The position numbers and the translations under genes were made by a program. DNA of 64,000 nt from Hippopus hippopus (lineage: Eukaryota; Mollusca; Bivalvia; Cardiida; Cardiidae), in assembly GCA_946811185.2 (NCBI GenBank), contig OX328099.1, positions 69,196,714 through 69,260,713 of the forward strand, given 5' to 3'. The notes beneath the pieces were generated by a model. The model made no database searches and was not told the DNA's origin. It was given only the letters and a program-made list of their open reading frames with translations. Below are positions 21,063 to 32,820 of this stretch, piece by piece. Each line of letters opens with the position of its first letter. Within the stretch, counting starts at the first letter, position 1.

Positions 21063-22077
21063 GTATGGTAAGGTGTTGTTATAGCTATAAGCATTGTGTT
21101 GCTATAGCAATGCCAATTGATTCACATTCATATTTGGAGGCGTTGGTTAGCTTTTTTGTGCTATTTTTGCATTTACCAATCCTTCCACAGCTCTATGTTG
21201 CTCTATTTTATTGCTTAGGCCTTCCACACATCTGTAATGGTTCTTTTTGTCATATGGTGGTGGGAAAATTTTTATTTCTATTGTTGTTATCTGATATACA
21301 GTATTTGTAAAAAACCTGATACACAAGCTCTATTCTTACATAGATCACCCTAACTATTGTTGAAATGACTTGTACTCAAACACACTTTTCCATGAACTAA
21401 CAAATAAGTAGTATGTAGAGAACTCAAACTCCTTTTTTGCATGTGTTTATATTCTTGAAACATTTGTTATTGTTAGCAAATGCTTGTGCAAATAGTAAAA
21501 ACTTTCATGGGCTTTCAGAAAATATTGCCTTTGAAATCAGACAAATACAGTGATTTGCTGTTGCAAGATTTTCACATATTAATATTTGTAACTCATTTTA
21601 TTTGCACCTTGTTACAGGTTTTAGCTAATTATGAGGAAAAGTGTTGGCAAAAAGAATTGCTTTAGAGTGGAATACTTAATTGTACAAAATAAATTAGCAG
21701 CCATTTTGTCAAAAAAAAAAATATCTTTGAAATGGTTTGTATGCTGATCATTTTTTACTTCAATTTTCCAAAAAAGTTTTTTCAGGCAATTTCAATGCTT
21801 GTGTATTAGGCAATAGCATAAGTTTTTTTTTTTATCATTAAAATTTTTTGCACTTTAACACATTTACAAACAAAAAAATGAAAAAAGTAATAGAGCACTT
21901 GAAATACAAGTGAACAAATTCTCATATAATACTGAGAAATGTTTATTGAATTCTAATGAACTCAGATATTTTCTTAGGCTGAATTTAATAGTTAACTAAC
22001 ATAAATTTTTTTGTACTCGGGTAACTTTGCTTTTGTTTCTGATTTTTTTTTTCAATAATCACTAACAATACAACTTT

Positions 22078-22180
22078 AACCTTCACAACTACACAACCCC
22101 AAGTTTTACCGTCCCTGAAAGAGAAGGCTATTGGAAACATAGTGGGAAAAGGAGGAAAGGCTGATACATATACCAGCAAA
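22078..22180 (+). mobile_element. M1 5' fragment
   Basis: ACCTTCACAACTACACAACC followed by GGAAACATAGTGGGAAAAGG. It ends in the core. Confidence 0.6.
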
Positions 22181-22513
22181 TTTCAACATTTGACCTGTTC
22201 AATTCCAATGTTTGTCATGTTTGTTGTGAGGACCATCTCGGGTGTAAGCACCTCAAATTTTGACAAAAAAATCTTATCACATTCAAAATGGCATGAGAGA
22301 GTCTGGTAGACACATAGTCTATATCATTTTTTGTAATGTACTTTTGCAAGGAATTTGGCTCAAGTACCTTTAAGAAACAAAAGAAAAAAAGGGGGTGGGG
22401 GATTGTATCTCAAATCCGAACTGATATTTACAAAGGAATTTTTTTTTTGCACAACATGCTTACAGTTAGTTTTTGTTATGACTAAAACAATTCCAGTTTT
22501 CTCTTGATATTGC

Positions 22514-22980
22514 TTAACCTCTTTACTAAACAATCCTGAGTTTAAACGACCCTTAGGAGAAACGCTTTTGAAAAAATTGTGGGAAAAGGAGAAAATGCTG
22601 GTACCAGCATTTTCTCCTTTTCCCACAATGTTTTAAACCTTTTTCAGAGACCATTTCTATTTATATTTAAGCCATATATAATTTTTCATCTGCAAAATGC
22701 TATCAGAGTAGTAGAACCTAAAACTTTGTCATCTAGTAAAGAGTTAAATTAAAAGTATACATGCTGAAATGAATTAATTTTACTCTTTGTCAAACGACAA
22801 AATTTTGGATTGGACTAAACTGAAAGCAGTTGCAGATGAATTTTTGAATATTGCTAAAATGGTTAAGTTTGTCTTTGATAGGATGGAAAACATTGTTGCA
22901 TCTGCTTTTCTCATGATGTTTTCAAAAAACCTTCCTTCCTTAGGGTCATAGAAACATGGAATTGTGTGGTAAATGGTGAA
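22514..22980. mobile_element. M1 forward copy (22514-22747) and decayed reverse copy (about 22776-22980)
   Basis: The forward copy has a perfect hairpin with shortened loop (ATGCTGGTACCAGCAT). The reverse copy lacks the core arms but keeps both ends. Confidence 0.75.
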
Positions 22981-23639
22981 AAGATATATATATGAAACTA
23001 CATGTAGAACTGTAATGTTGTCCTTTTATAACCAATTACCTACGTGCTTTATACATGTACTGCAAGGTTTGAAATTTTTAAGAATAAAGAAAAATTAATT
23101 ACCAGAAAGTATGGGGAAAAAAAAGCAAAAAAAGATAGATTGATAAAGATTTGGAGGTAATAGATAGATGAAATAAGAAAGTAGGGAATGGAGAAAATGT
23201 GGGAATTCAAATGTCTTTTAATGCAGAAATAATCTAACTTATTGTGTAAGTGGAAATTTTTGCGATGTGGAAATTATTGTGATTTTGTGAATTTGATAAA
23301 TTCCCAAACTTTTCTGTTTGTGTATTTTACCCCAAGTACACAAAGAATGAGTGTCTTGAATTCGCAAACATTTCCTTATGCAAAATATCAGTAATTTGAA
23401 AATTTTTTCGACACACACGTATATCTGCAGATACAGTACCAGTATTACATGTATGTAATGCATATATTGTTACAGAACAATGAAGAAGTGTGTGTGACTC
23501 TTGCTTTTGCTTTGCTTTGCTAGACTTTGTAGAAGTAATTTTTTTTTGCTAAAGTAACTGTAGAAAATTTCTTAGAAGTTCTGCTTTTGTGGTACTCAGA
23601 ATTTATAACAAAATACATGTATGTGCTTGTTTATGTATT

Positions 23640-23850
23640 AAACAATGATTTTACCAAAGACGACATCAGAAGCGTTTGTAGACAGCATAGATCAAGATCA
23701 GACTGCACAGAATGTGCAGTGTGATCTGTGATCTACACTGTCCACTGCTTTATTCTAGATTATGAACGAACCATGTCTTGATCTTGTAGCTAAACTGCAT
23801 TTGTAGCCATTGGTACTGCTATTTATTTATTGAGTAATGAAAAAGTTAAA
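23640..23850. mobile_element. M3 copy (long-tailed subfamily)
   Basis: CAGCATAGATCAAGATCAGA core plus the tail GCTTTATTCTAGATTATGA, TGTCTTGATCTTGTAGC and TGAAAAAGTTAA. Confidence 0.75.
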
Positions 23851-23934
23851 CAGTAGCTTTACCAGGTATATACTGGTATTTATTACCTTCCTTCATGCGT
23901 ATTATGATTATATAAACTTTAAGCATGCTGAAGG

Positions 23935-24210
23935 GAGCCCGGCCTGTAAGCTAAGTGGTTAGCATTTCTGCTCGCCACCTGGTGGTTGCAGATTCAATAG
24001 CCAGTTGAGGCCAAGCTTTCTTTATGGCAATTTTTCGCATCTCACCTCTGATGCATGTGAGAAAAGTATTCAGTGACTTGGAAAGAAACTTGTGTCAATA
24101 CTTGTCTGAGAAAGCCAAGAAACACACACGCTTAAGTACAGTAGACTGCCATGATCTCACTTAAGCTGTTAAATGGTGTTCAACTCCAATACAAACAAAC
24201 ATACAAGCTG
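23935..24210 (+). mobile_element. SINE-B, tRNA-derived
   Basis: Head GCCCGGCCTGTAAGCTAAGT and GGTGGTTGCAGATTCAATAG, body TTTTTCGCATCTCACCTCTG, tail AACTCCAATACAAACAAAC. It immediately precedes the Tc1-like element. Confidence 0.78.
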
Positions 24211-24224
24211 AAGAGAACTACATA

Positions 24225-25716
24225 TACTGACGTCCATAAAAAACGCCTCATCAAAAAAGTGCAATAGCTTTGTACATACCTAGAATATATATGCCACTTT
24301 TTGCCTACCATAGAATTTTCACTTCTCTAATCTACTGAAGCATGAAATTTCGTGCCAGTCTATTATGTATTCTTCAACCATGGCTCATGGCACTGTTTTG
24401 CCCAGGCGCCCCATGCATTTTCCCCACGTGGTTATGTCGGTCAAAATTACGCATGTGTATACAGCAATTGATTTACAATTAAGTACTCCAAGCAATATTT
24501 TGAAAACATCAATTTCGAAAATGCCAAGACAAAATAATGAAGAAAGAGCATGCATTTTGGGCATGCTTGAAAGCGGTCTTTCTCAAAGTCACATTGCAAG
24601 ACGCTTTAACGTTGCAAGATCAACAATAGTGTGTCTTGTTCGATGGGTAAATGAAACAGGGAGCTTGTGTGATACACCCCAACCTGGTGCTCCGCGTGTG
24701 ACGTCTGTACAACAAGACAATTTCATCCGTCTACGTCACTTGCGAAACTGTTTTGTCACAGCGCAATCCACAACGTCGATGGTTATAGGGAATCATGGAA
24801 GACATGTAAGTTGGAATACATTAAGGCGACATCTTTGGGAGCGTGGAATATTTTGCAGGCGGCTGTACTGTGGTGTTGTGCTAACTGACTGCCACCGTCG
24901 GGAACGTCGGCTGTGGGCTCAAAACAACATTGGAAGACGTTGGCGTGATGTGGTCTTCAGTGACGAATCCCGTTTTAACCTCTCCTGTGCCGATGGACGA
25001 GTCTGCGTTTAGTGTCAGCGTAACGAACGGTACATCCAAAGTTGCATTCTGGAGCACAACCATTTTGGTGGTGGTGGTATAATGGTTTAGGCAGCAATAA
25101 ACCACACATTTAGAACTGACCTTCTGGTTATTAATGGTAATTTAAATGCCAGACGGTATGTAAACCAAGTTCTTCGTCCTGTGGTCGTTCCCACGTTTCA
25201 GCAACGCTGTAGCCGTACATTTCAACATGACAGTGCACGCCCCCACACGGCCAGATTTACCAGAAACTTTCTCATGGCCAATAATATTGCCGTGCTGCCA
25301 TGGCCTGCAAACTCTCCCGATTGTAACCCAATCAACACATGCAGGACATCCTTGGATGTCGTTTACGTCGACGTAACCCACAGCCGCAAAATGTCCAAGA
25401 ATTGACAAATGCTCTTCGTGAAGAGTGGGCTCACATTCCACGCTACCTCCTGCGTAATCTGTGTGGGTCCCTGGGACGGCGACTACAGGCACTACAAGTC
25501 GAGGAGGCCATACACGGTATTGATGAATTTAAGGGGGTGAGTTTGTTGAAATGGCTGTTAAATTGATGTAATATTTAGCTAAACGCTTGTGTCATGTGAT
25601 GTGTGTTGAAATTTTGACAAAGTCCATTTTTAAATTACAAAATCATGCATTCGATATTTAATTCATGAAATATGACGCGACATAGGGAGATGAGGCGTTT
25701 CTTATTGAAGTCAGTA
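24225..25716 (+). mobile_element. Tc1/mariner-like DNA transposon, dead copy
   Basis: The element is 1.49 kb and bounded by 28-bp terminal inverted repeats (24225-24252 and 25689-25716) beginning TACTGAC and sharing AAACGCCTCATC, with 3 mismatches. TA dinucleotides flank both ends (24223-24224 and 25717-25718), the expected target duplication of this superfamily. It contains one broken transposase gene. Its length is normal for a Tc1-like element, so it has decayed by point changes rather than deletion. Confidence 0.9.
24521..25566 (+). pseudogene. Tc1-like transposase, inactivated by two stops and a frameshift
   Basis: The ATG at 24521 begins MPRQNNEERACILGMLESGL, an N-terminal helix-turn-helix region (SQSHIARRFNVARSTI), as in Tc1 transposases. 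The first catalytic Asp lies in VVFSDESRFNL and the second in FQHDSARPHTARF, followed by PANSPDCNPI. Two in-frame TAG stops (25010-25012 and about 25088) sit where Tc1 proteins carry tryptophan, each explicable by TGG to TAG. A one-base loss near 25338 destroys the codon where the third acidic residue (normally Glu/Asp after NPI) should stand, and the remainder continues in another frame to about 25566. An upstream in-frame ATG at 24365 is in the element's 5' leader and is not chosen. The protein cannot be functional. Confidence 0.88.
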
Positions 25717-25940
25717 TATAAAAGTTGGGTTAATTTTCCGAACAATGTGATCGAAATCATACTGCACAGGATGTTAAGCCTAATCTTGGATCTACATGCA
25801 TGAAGATTCTTTTACAGTTTTTGTTGGCAGACTGGGGGTTAATTTAGCAGTAGTCTGAAGGCAAATCTAGTGTTACACGATAAAAACTTGTGTTTGATTT
25901 TCCAAGAGAAAAATGTAAATATGTAACTGGCCATGAGCAT

Positions 25941-26151
25941 GAACTCTTTCCATACCATAGACAACACCAGAAACTTTGGTGGACAGTGTAGATCAAGATC
26001 AGACTGCACAGAACATGCAGTCTGATCTCTGATCAACAATGTCCACTGCTTTACTCTAGATTATGACCAAACTGTCTCATGATCTTGCAGCAGAACTATA
26101 TCTGTTGCCTTTAAAAAAATTCAATTATTTATTTAGTAATGGAAGAGTTAA
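25941..26151. mobile_element. M3 copy (long-tailed subfamily)
   Basis: CTCTTTCCATACCATAGACA to GTAATGGAAGAGTTAA, with core GATCAAGATCAGACTGCACA. Confidence 0.8.
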
Positions 26152-26969
26152 TAATTATGTCTTTAGATTTGTATGTTTTAAGTTGTCAGCAACTTACATT
26201 GGGCTAAAGTATGCATTTGCCAAGTATTATGTTTTGTATATGTGTGTGATTTTGTATGTACAGTGATTTTGTGCATATGTCACTTGAAATAACTAGTTTA
26301 CTTACTTGTATTACAATTAATTTTTTACCTGCCTGTGTTAAATTCATGTAATTTTAATGGTAACTGTTACTCTCAAAACATGTGAAGCCTGATCTTGGAT
26401 CTCCTATCATATTTTACATGATATTTTCCAAAACAGCTTTAAGAATTACAACAACAATGCTTTTACTTAAAGTGATGTCCTTCTTTGGTAGTCAGAGGGT
26501 TAACAAGGGGAAAAATGCTATTGATTTTTTCTTGAAATATTCTTTTCTAGAAATTAAGGCTCCTTGATCCCTCACAGTGTTTTCGGTTAAAGATGAAAAA
26601 AAACATAAGAAAATGTTGTTAGGCATGTGTTCATCCAGTAATTGCAGTGACACTGTGTTGAAAGAATGCATTTTGGGTTGTTTGAAATAAGATTAAATTT
26701 TCCTGCTGTTGTAGCTTTAGCTTGAAGTCTTTTCTCGTACTCTCTTTACTGTCTGGCAATGGTATTCGTATTTACCATAATGTCTCCTTTTGTCTTATTA
26801 GTGCCTCCTCCCTGCTTTGGAGGCACTGTATACAGCTGTTCACAAAATCAATACTGCCTTCCAGTAAATGTTGGAAGTTTCCTTCATTCACAGTATGTAC
26901 CATTTATTGATAGAACTACTCTATTACATTCATACACATCATTCATGATTTTGAGTCGTAATTTATTAA

Positions 26970-27038
26970 CCTTAAGCTGATAAGCATAACTCACCGACCT
27001 TTTACGGACAGTGCAGATCAAGATCAGACGACACAGAA
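26970..27038. mobile_element. M3 half copy joined to a SINE
   Basis: AACCTTAAGCTGATAAGCAT and GTGCAGATCAAGATCAGACG, then an abrupt switch to SINE sequence. Confidence 0.65.
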
Positions 27039-27296
27039 CATGGGGTCGCTGGTTCGATTCCCAGCTTGGCCAATGTCTTTCCAAGGATTGATGATAGTCA
27101 TTGTGACAGGATTCATTCCTCTTTCTCAGCTGCTCATTGTGTCGACGATGCCCATGTAGGAAAGCAGCCATTGGCTTGGAAGGAATATTGTGTAGAGTAC
27201 TGGTAAAAGAAGCTCCAGAAAAGCATGGATAGTTGCACTGGCCATCGAGATATAACTGAAATAATGTTGAAAACGCCATACAATCAATCAATCATC
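27039..27296 (+). mobile_element. SINE-A lacking its A-box end
   Basis: It starts at GGGGTCGCTGGTTCGATTCC (B box), then the SINE-A body to CAATCAATCAATC. The front is replaced by M3 sequence. Confidence 0.75.
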
Positions 27297-27493
27297 TTGG
27301 TAATGAAAAGAAACTGCTACTTGGTTAGGTGTTTGCCAGTATAGAGTGTGAAATTTAATCAAATTACTGGAAAATGTATTGGAAAGGACTCCCAAAGAAA
27401 CTCTAGAACATTGATCTCATCTGGCAAGTGACATTTTGAAGCTGAAAGAAAATGGATGCCTCTATGTTTTTTATTGGAAGTGGGAAAAACAAG

Positions 27494-27867
27494 TTAAAAC
27501 TCTTTCTTTTCTGTTGATGACACCAGAAGCTTTTGTGGACAGTGTAGATCAAGATCAGACTACACAGAATGTGCAGTCTGATCTCTGGTCTATACTGTCC
27601 ATTACTTTATTTTAGATTAAAGCCAAACTGTTTCTTGATCTTGCAGTGGAACTATATTTATAGCCACTACTGAATAAATAAATAACATTTACTCAGTAGC
27701 TACAAATGCAGTTTCACTACAAGATCAAGTAACAGTTGGTTCATAATCTAGAATAAAGCAATTGGAAGTGTAGATCACAGATGAGACTGCACATTTTGTG
27801 CAGTCTGATCTTGAACTGCGCTGTCCACAAAAGTTTCTGGTGTTGTCTATGGTATGGAAAGAGTTAA
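27494..27867. mobile_element. Two M3 copies in inverted orientation, tail to tail
   Basis: The forward copy (27494-27668) and reverse copy (27669-27867) meet at TAAATAAATAACATTTACTCAG. Each has its own hairpin, so the pair forms a roughly 370-bp imperfect palindrome. Confidence 0.75.
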
Positions 27868-28374
27868 TCAGCATCATTTCTCTGGGTGATACTTGATATC
27901 TAGACTTGTTTGTTATGCAATGCTTAAGATAAATGCTAGTGTCGTACTTTAAATACAAAAAAAAAACTTATGTCTGTTTCTGTTTCAGGCTTAAGTTCAT
28001 TGTATATTCTAACCAGTTTTCATCTACAAAATGTGTTTCCCAAAGATTGTAATCCTAAATTACTAAATCTTTTTGCCTTTCATCAAGCAAAATATTAAGA
28101 TCATTCTGTGATAATGTAAATAATTGCAACTTTATATTAGTTTATTGTGTCTCATGATGTTTTCTTGACAAAATGAACATCAAAATTTGTTCCAATTATT
28201 TCTTTGTTTTCTCTTATATCCATTCAATTAGGTCGACTAATTGTACATTTCATTATGGGTACAGTAAATCATAAAAAATCAGATAGGTTTCAAATAGAGC
28301 AGTCCACTGCTTTTTCCGCAATGTTTTTGAAAGCTTTTTTGTTCATTGTTCTTGAAATGTGGGATTGTCAGGTA

Positions 28375-28486
28375 AAGAGGCACATGTTTGATTCCTCAGC
28401 TGAGTCCATTTCTTTTTGAGGATTGATGATAGTCATTGCAACTGGTTACATTCCTCATTCACTGCTGAACATTGATTTGACAATGT
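28375..28486 (+). mobile_element. SINE-A fragment cut by M1
   Basis: GGCACATGTTTGATTCCTCA and GATTGATGATAGTCATTGCA, then an abrupt change to the M1 end at 28487. Confidence 0.7.
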
Positions 28487-28906
28487 TTAACCGTTTACCG
28501 GACGACAAAATTTCAGCCTTGTCTAAATTGAAAGCATTTGCAGACGACAATTTCAATGTAACTCATATGGTTCAATTTTTCTTTGATAGGGTAGAAAACA
28601 TTGTGGGAACAGGAGAAAATGCTGGTTATCAGCATTTTCTCCTTTTTCCACAGTGTTTTCAAAAGGCTCCTTTTCCAGGAAAAAAAAAAACAAATCTGTT
28701 TTACAAGCATTTGCAAACACAAAAAAAAATTAATCAATATGAATGTTTGACATACATGTATCATAAAAATTTTCTTTGCAAGGGTAGAAAACATTGTGGA
28801 AAAAGGTGAAAATGCTGGTTACCAGCATTTTCTCCTTTTCCCACAGTGTTTTCAAAAGCTGTCTTCCTTTGTGTAAAAACACAGGATTGTTTGGTAAAGG
28901 GTTTAT
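28487..28906 (-). mobile_element. Two M1 copies in tandem, reverse, inserted in a SINE
   Basis: TTAACCGTTTACCGGACGAC starts at 28487. Cores lie at about 28590-28665 and 28785-28855, and the end TTTGGTAAAGGGTTTA is at 28906. The left flank is SINE sequence (28375-28486). Confidence 0.78.
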
Positions 28907-29099
28907 CAATTGACATATAATGTGACCAGAAAATGTGTACTGTTTCAGAATATTTAGTAGTCTGGCGGAAATTGCTTTCCTTAAATAGTGTAGAATTTCC
29001 TTAAATAGTTCTCCAGTTTCTTAATTGGACTCTGCTGTAAAAGGGTGCTTTAATTTGCTCTTTCCAAAGTTAGGACAGCTTTTTGTTTTTTTCTCATTT

Positions 29100-29375
29100 T
29101 TTTTGACAGTGTAGATTAATATCAGGCTGCACTGAAAATGCAGTTTGATAATTGATCTTTGCTGCATATTTTTATGAGGTATTTACTCTGCCCTAAATCA
29201 GATTCGCGCATCTTTCCTTTGAATTGATAATTTTACTATCTAGTCTATTTAGCTGTCTTTGTGTAAAATTGCTATTCTGCAACAGTGGTTGCAAACATAA
29301 CTTTTGTGGACAGTGTAGACTAAGATCAGACTGTACATGATGTGCAGTCTAATCTTGACCTCCATTTTCTGCTGT
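29100..29375. mobile_element. Two M3 remnants
   Basis: Cores at 29105-29162 (GTGTAGATTAATATCAGGCT) and 29305-29370 (GTGTAGACTAAGATCAGACT). Confidence 0.6.
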
Positions 29376-29647
29376 TTCATTCTACATTTTGACCAAAAAG
29401 TTACTTCATTTTCTAATATCATTGTTTTAGGTGCTTCTTAAATGTAACATTTAGAATCTTTTTTTTTTTGGTTACAAATTGGTGTAGTATGACATACACA
29501 AGTATTTGGGCATCACAGAGAGTAGCCCAAGATCAGACTTGGCAGAAGTGCATGCTGATTTTGGTTTTCTCCTTTTGCATAGGACTTAAGAAGCCCAGAT
29601 TTGTAATTTGGCATGATGATGCTTCATATTAATTTGGATACTAACCC

Positions 29648-30053
29648 TTAACCTGCTAAATAAGTAAAATGAAACTTACAAGCAGATAGTTAAAACCCAA
29701 ATTTTGGCTATTTCAAATGTAATTTTTTAGGGGAAAATATCTACTTATCAACAGTGTAGATCAAAGATCAGACTGCATGTTCAGTGCAGTCAGGGTTGGT
29801 ATTCACTAACTATTCTTAAGAATGTTCTTCTCTTATTCTCCAGAGTTTTCTAAATTTGTTAGTAACACAACATCTGATTGGCTAAACCATGTGGTTTAGC
29901 CAATCAGAAGTTGTGTTACTTTCAAATTTAAAAAAAAACATGGAATAAAAGACAGAGAACGTTCTAAAGAATGGTTTGTGAATACAGACCCTGATCTTGA
30001 TCTACAATGTCTGCGAAAGGTCTTTAAGTCATGCTTAACAGCCTAAAGGTTAA
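29648..30053. mobile_element. M3 copy interrupted by an M4 element, abutting the DFG exon
   Basis: TTAACCTGCTAAATAAG at the left and GCCTAAAGGTTAA at the right. The core palindrome is split after GTGCAGTC and resumes at TGATCTTGATCTACAATG. It ends 31 bp before the exon. Confidence 0.8.
29795..29993. mobile_element. M4 palindromic MITE nested in M3
   Basis: GGTTGGTATTCACTAACTAT and the inverse AGAATGGTTTGTGAATACAG form the ends. The middle is a palindrome around ACCATGTGGTTTAGCCAATC. Confidence 0.78.
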
Positions 30054-30084
30054 TTCATTATTATTCAACCACTTCCATCTTTAG

Positions 30085-30201
<117 letters not shown>

Positions 30202-30301
30202 TAATTCAAATGCGATAGTTTAGGTATTTGTATACCGATACTGGCTTATTGAAAGCATAAACACAGGCCGCAAGTTCTATATATAGCAGATTGTCTCTTT
30301 T

Positions 30302-30815
30302 TAACGCCCCCAGGGGTGTAACATATTCTGGAAGGGGGGGGGGCAATTAATAGAGGTTAAACAACATAAAACTTTCCTATGATGACGATAACATTACCAA
30401 CCGGGATTTAGTCAGCACCGACTGCGAAGTGATTGCCATTTGAGAAACCTGCCGTACTAATTCAGAATATCTATTTTACTGCCAATCATGATGCATTTTG
30501 ACATTAAAAAGCATTCATGATCAATGTGGGACATTGATCTCCAATATTTTCACTATTTGTAAGTTTTTCCAAATCATTTGACAAATTTTGTGTTACCAGA
30601 AGTTTTTGACGTTATTCGAAGTGTAACTATATCGGATAGTTAGGTGTTAATGAGACTGATTTGTGAAGTAATTACGACTATATCGATGCCGTAAGTTTAT
30701 TCCAGCTGATTTATTTCATCTATATCAATGGATAGGCTGTCTGGTAAGCCCACTTTTGGTTAGGGAAAAAGCTGGGGGAGTGTTAATTAGAGGGGGAGCG
30801 ATAACAAGAGATACT
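30302..30815 (+). repeat. 0.5-kb dispersed repeat N1, copy 1
   Basis: It runs from TTAACGCCCCCAGGGGTGTA to GGGGAGTGTTAATTAGAGGG. It is matched in reverse by 35985-36480 in the same intron, with many substitutions. No coding frame. Confidence 0.75.
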
Positions 30816-31205
30816 ATAGTAATTGTTATTTTACATTGCCAGTAGTGTATCTGCTCTGCTGCTGTAGTACAGCAGTCAGATCATACGACTGTCGATGAAG
30901 TCTAAACGCCTGTAAACTTGAAAAGTTCCATTAGTGGAAATAAAAGGGATTGCAAATATTCTACTTTGAAAAGTAGTGGACGGAAGCAACACGAGATGTT
31001 GATGATAATTACCTTGGTATTAAAATGAAAAACAACATGGCAAATGTAGCTTCATCTTGGCAATTGCCTCATTGTCTAAGAAAGCCATCTGTGTTTACTG
31101 GGATGAAGTGTGGGTACCTGAAGCTACAAGGTAACATTCATAACTTGACAAATTGCAGACTATGACTTTATGCCTATTCATATAACTTTGAGCACATTAA
31201 TTTTA

Positions 31206-31425
31206 TTAACCTGTTATCCAGCCAGAAATGTGAAATGAAATTTTTGAGCCGATATTAAAAACCCCAAATTTGCTATTTCAAAAGTACTTTTAGGGGGCAG
31301 TAATTAGGTCTTTATCAGACAGTGTAGATCAAAGATCAGACTGCACGTTCTGTGCAGTCTGATCTTGATCTACACTGTCTGCAAATGGTCAGTGAGGCGC
31401 GCTTAGCAGCCTAGGGGTAAAGATC
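31206..31425. mobile_element. M3 copy, complete
   Basis: TTAACCTGTTATCCAGCCAG to TTAGCAGCCTAGGGGTAA, perfect core (GTGTAGATCAAAGATCAGAC with its inverse). Confidence 0.8.
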
Positions 31426-31427
31426 AA

Positions 31428-31655
31428 CTAACCCTTTACCACACAACAAAATTTTAGACCTGTCCAAATTGAAAGCATTTGTAGATGACAGTTTTAACGT
31501 GGCTCATATGAAATGATTTATCTTTGATAGGGTAGAAAACATTGTGGGAAAAGGAGAAAATGCTGGTAACCAGCATTTTCTCCTTTTCCCACAATGTTTT
31601 CAAAAGCCTTCTCTTTCAGGGGTGTGAAAAGTCGTCATTGTGTGGTAAGAGTTAA
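31428..31655 (-). mobile_element. M1 copy, reverse, complete
   Basis: CTAACCCTTTACCACACAAC to TTGTGTGGTAAGAGTTAA, with a perfect hairpin. Confidence 0.86.
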
Positions 31656-31831
31656 GCATTGCGATGAGCAAAAAACACAGCTAAAAATACATATCTCGGT
31701 GTCATCAATCAAAATATAAGGATGTTGTATATTAACGATGGATTTAAATCAAACAGGATCATTTTGAATGTAATTTGTTTCCTTATTTATACACAGTAAA
31801 TACTTGCTACCTCTTTTTACACTCATGTCAT

Positions 31832-32033
31832 TGACTGTTTACCAAAACGATCCAGGTTTTAAACACCTAAAGGAAGAAGCCTTTACTCCTTTTTCTTAGA
31901 TTTTTTTTTTTTTTTAACTAATCAAAGATAATTGTTATTATCATTATTTAAACTACCTATAATTTTTCATCTGCAAAACTTTGTCCTCTTAACATGGACA
32001 AGTTTGAAATTTTGTCGTGTGTGAAAGAGTTAA
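31832..32033 (+). mobile_element. M1 copy, decayed
   Basis: GACTGTTTACCAAAACGATC to GTCGTGTGTGAAAGAGTTAA. The core is largely lost and replaced by a T run. Confidence 0.65.
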
Positions 32034-32265
32034 ATGCCTCTGAAAATATTGTTACAGTGATGAAATAAAATGATTATTCATGACTTACAGTTTCTGAATT
32101 TGCTGTATTGTTTTCTAAAGCAGCACTCTGCAAAACAAAGAAAGTCATTTGCTGAAGGTATTATGTTTGTCTACAGAATTTAATGCATGCTGATAGGCTA
32201 CAATAACAGTGGACAGTGCAATATTAGTCTTGTTTCCAAGACCTCCATTTCTTCAAAGTATTTAA

Positions 32266-32570
32266 GCTGAGCACTGGTAGCACAGTCTGTAGCGTACAGG
32301 GCTTGAGAATAGGGTTTTGCTGGTTAGAATCCCCAGCTCAGCCAATTTACTTATGAAGACTGATGATAGTCATTCTTCTCTCACTGCTGATAATTGTTTT
32401 GATGATTGTTTTGTGGGAAGGCAGCCATTGGCTAGGGAAGAATATTGTGCATAGTTCTAGTAAAATAAAACTCCAGGAAAGCACGGGTAAGTGCAGTTGC
32501 TGGCTGCTGCAATTTAAACTGAAATAATGTTTAAAACACTTTTAAACACCATACTATTGATTGATCAAAG
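32266..32570 (+). mobile_element. SINE-A, diverged
   Basis: GAGCACTGGTAGCACAGTCT head, GCTGGTTAGAATCCCCAGCT, body to AAACACCATACTATTGATTG. Confidence 0.75.
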
Positions 32571-32599
32571 TATTAGAGGCCGAATCGGATCTCATCATA

Positions 32600-32820
32600 G
32601 TTTCACTCTGTAGCACACAGTCCCAAGTTTTAACAACCCTGAAGAAATAGCTTGTTGAAAACCTTGTGGGAAAAGGAGAAAATGATGGTAACCAGCATTT
32701 TCTCCTTTTCTCACAAGGTTTTTTACGCTTTCATAATCACCATCATTTCAGCTATATTTAATTTGTTGTCAAGTGCTTCCCATTTGGACAAGTCCAGTAT
32801 TTTCTTCTTGGTAAAGAGAC
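32600..32820 (+). mobile_element. M1 copy
   Basis: ACTCTGTAGCACACAGTCCC with a near-perfect hairpin around ATGATGGTAACCAGCAT. The right end CTTGGTAAAGAG lacks TTAA. Confidence 0.75.

Larger units (their letters stand above)
21063..30084 (+). other. Intron between alternative exon C and the DFG exon
   Basis: 9.0 kb without coding exons of the kinase. It contains M1 copies, a SINE at 23935, the Tc1-like element (24225-25716), a cluster of M3 elements (23640-30053) and SINE fragments. Stretches 21063-22070, 22985-23635, 26155-26965 and 28910-29095 hold nothing I recognise. Confidence 0.7.

Noticed and set aside
21480..21665. Short open frame between alternative exon C and the next repeat, considered as a fourth cassette
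   Set aside because: It has no YRDLKPEN or other PKA similarity and no suitable splice sites. I found only three copies of the cassette.
24365..24520. N-terminal extension of the Tc1-like transposase from the earlier ATG
   Set aside because: It lies in the element's 5' leader, has no resemblance to transposase, and the internal ATG at 24521 starts the conserved region.
31037..31131. Possible exon reading MKNNMANVASSWQLPHCLRK onward and ending at a GTAACA donor
   Set aside because: No convincing acceptor, no recognisable family, and it is not in the PKA register. Probably a chance open stretch in unique intron.
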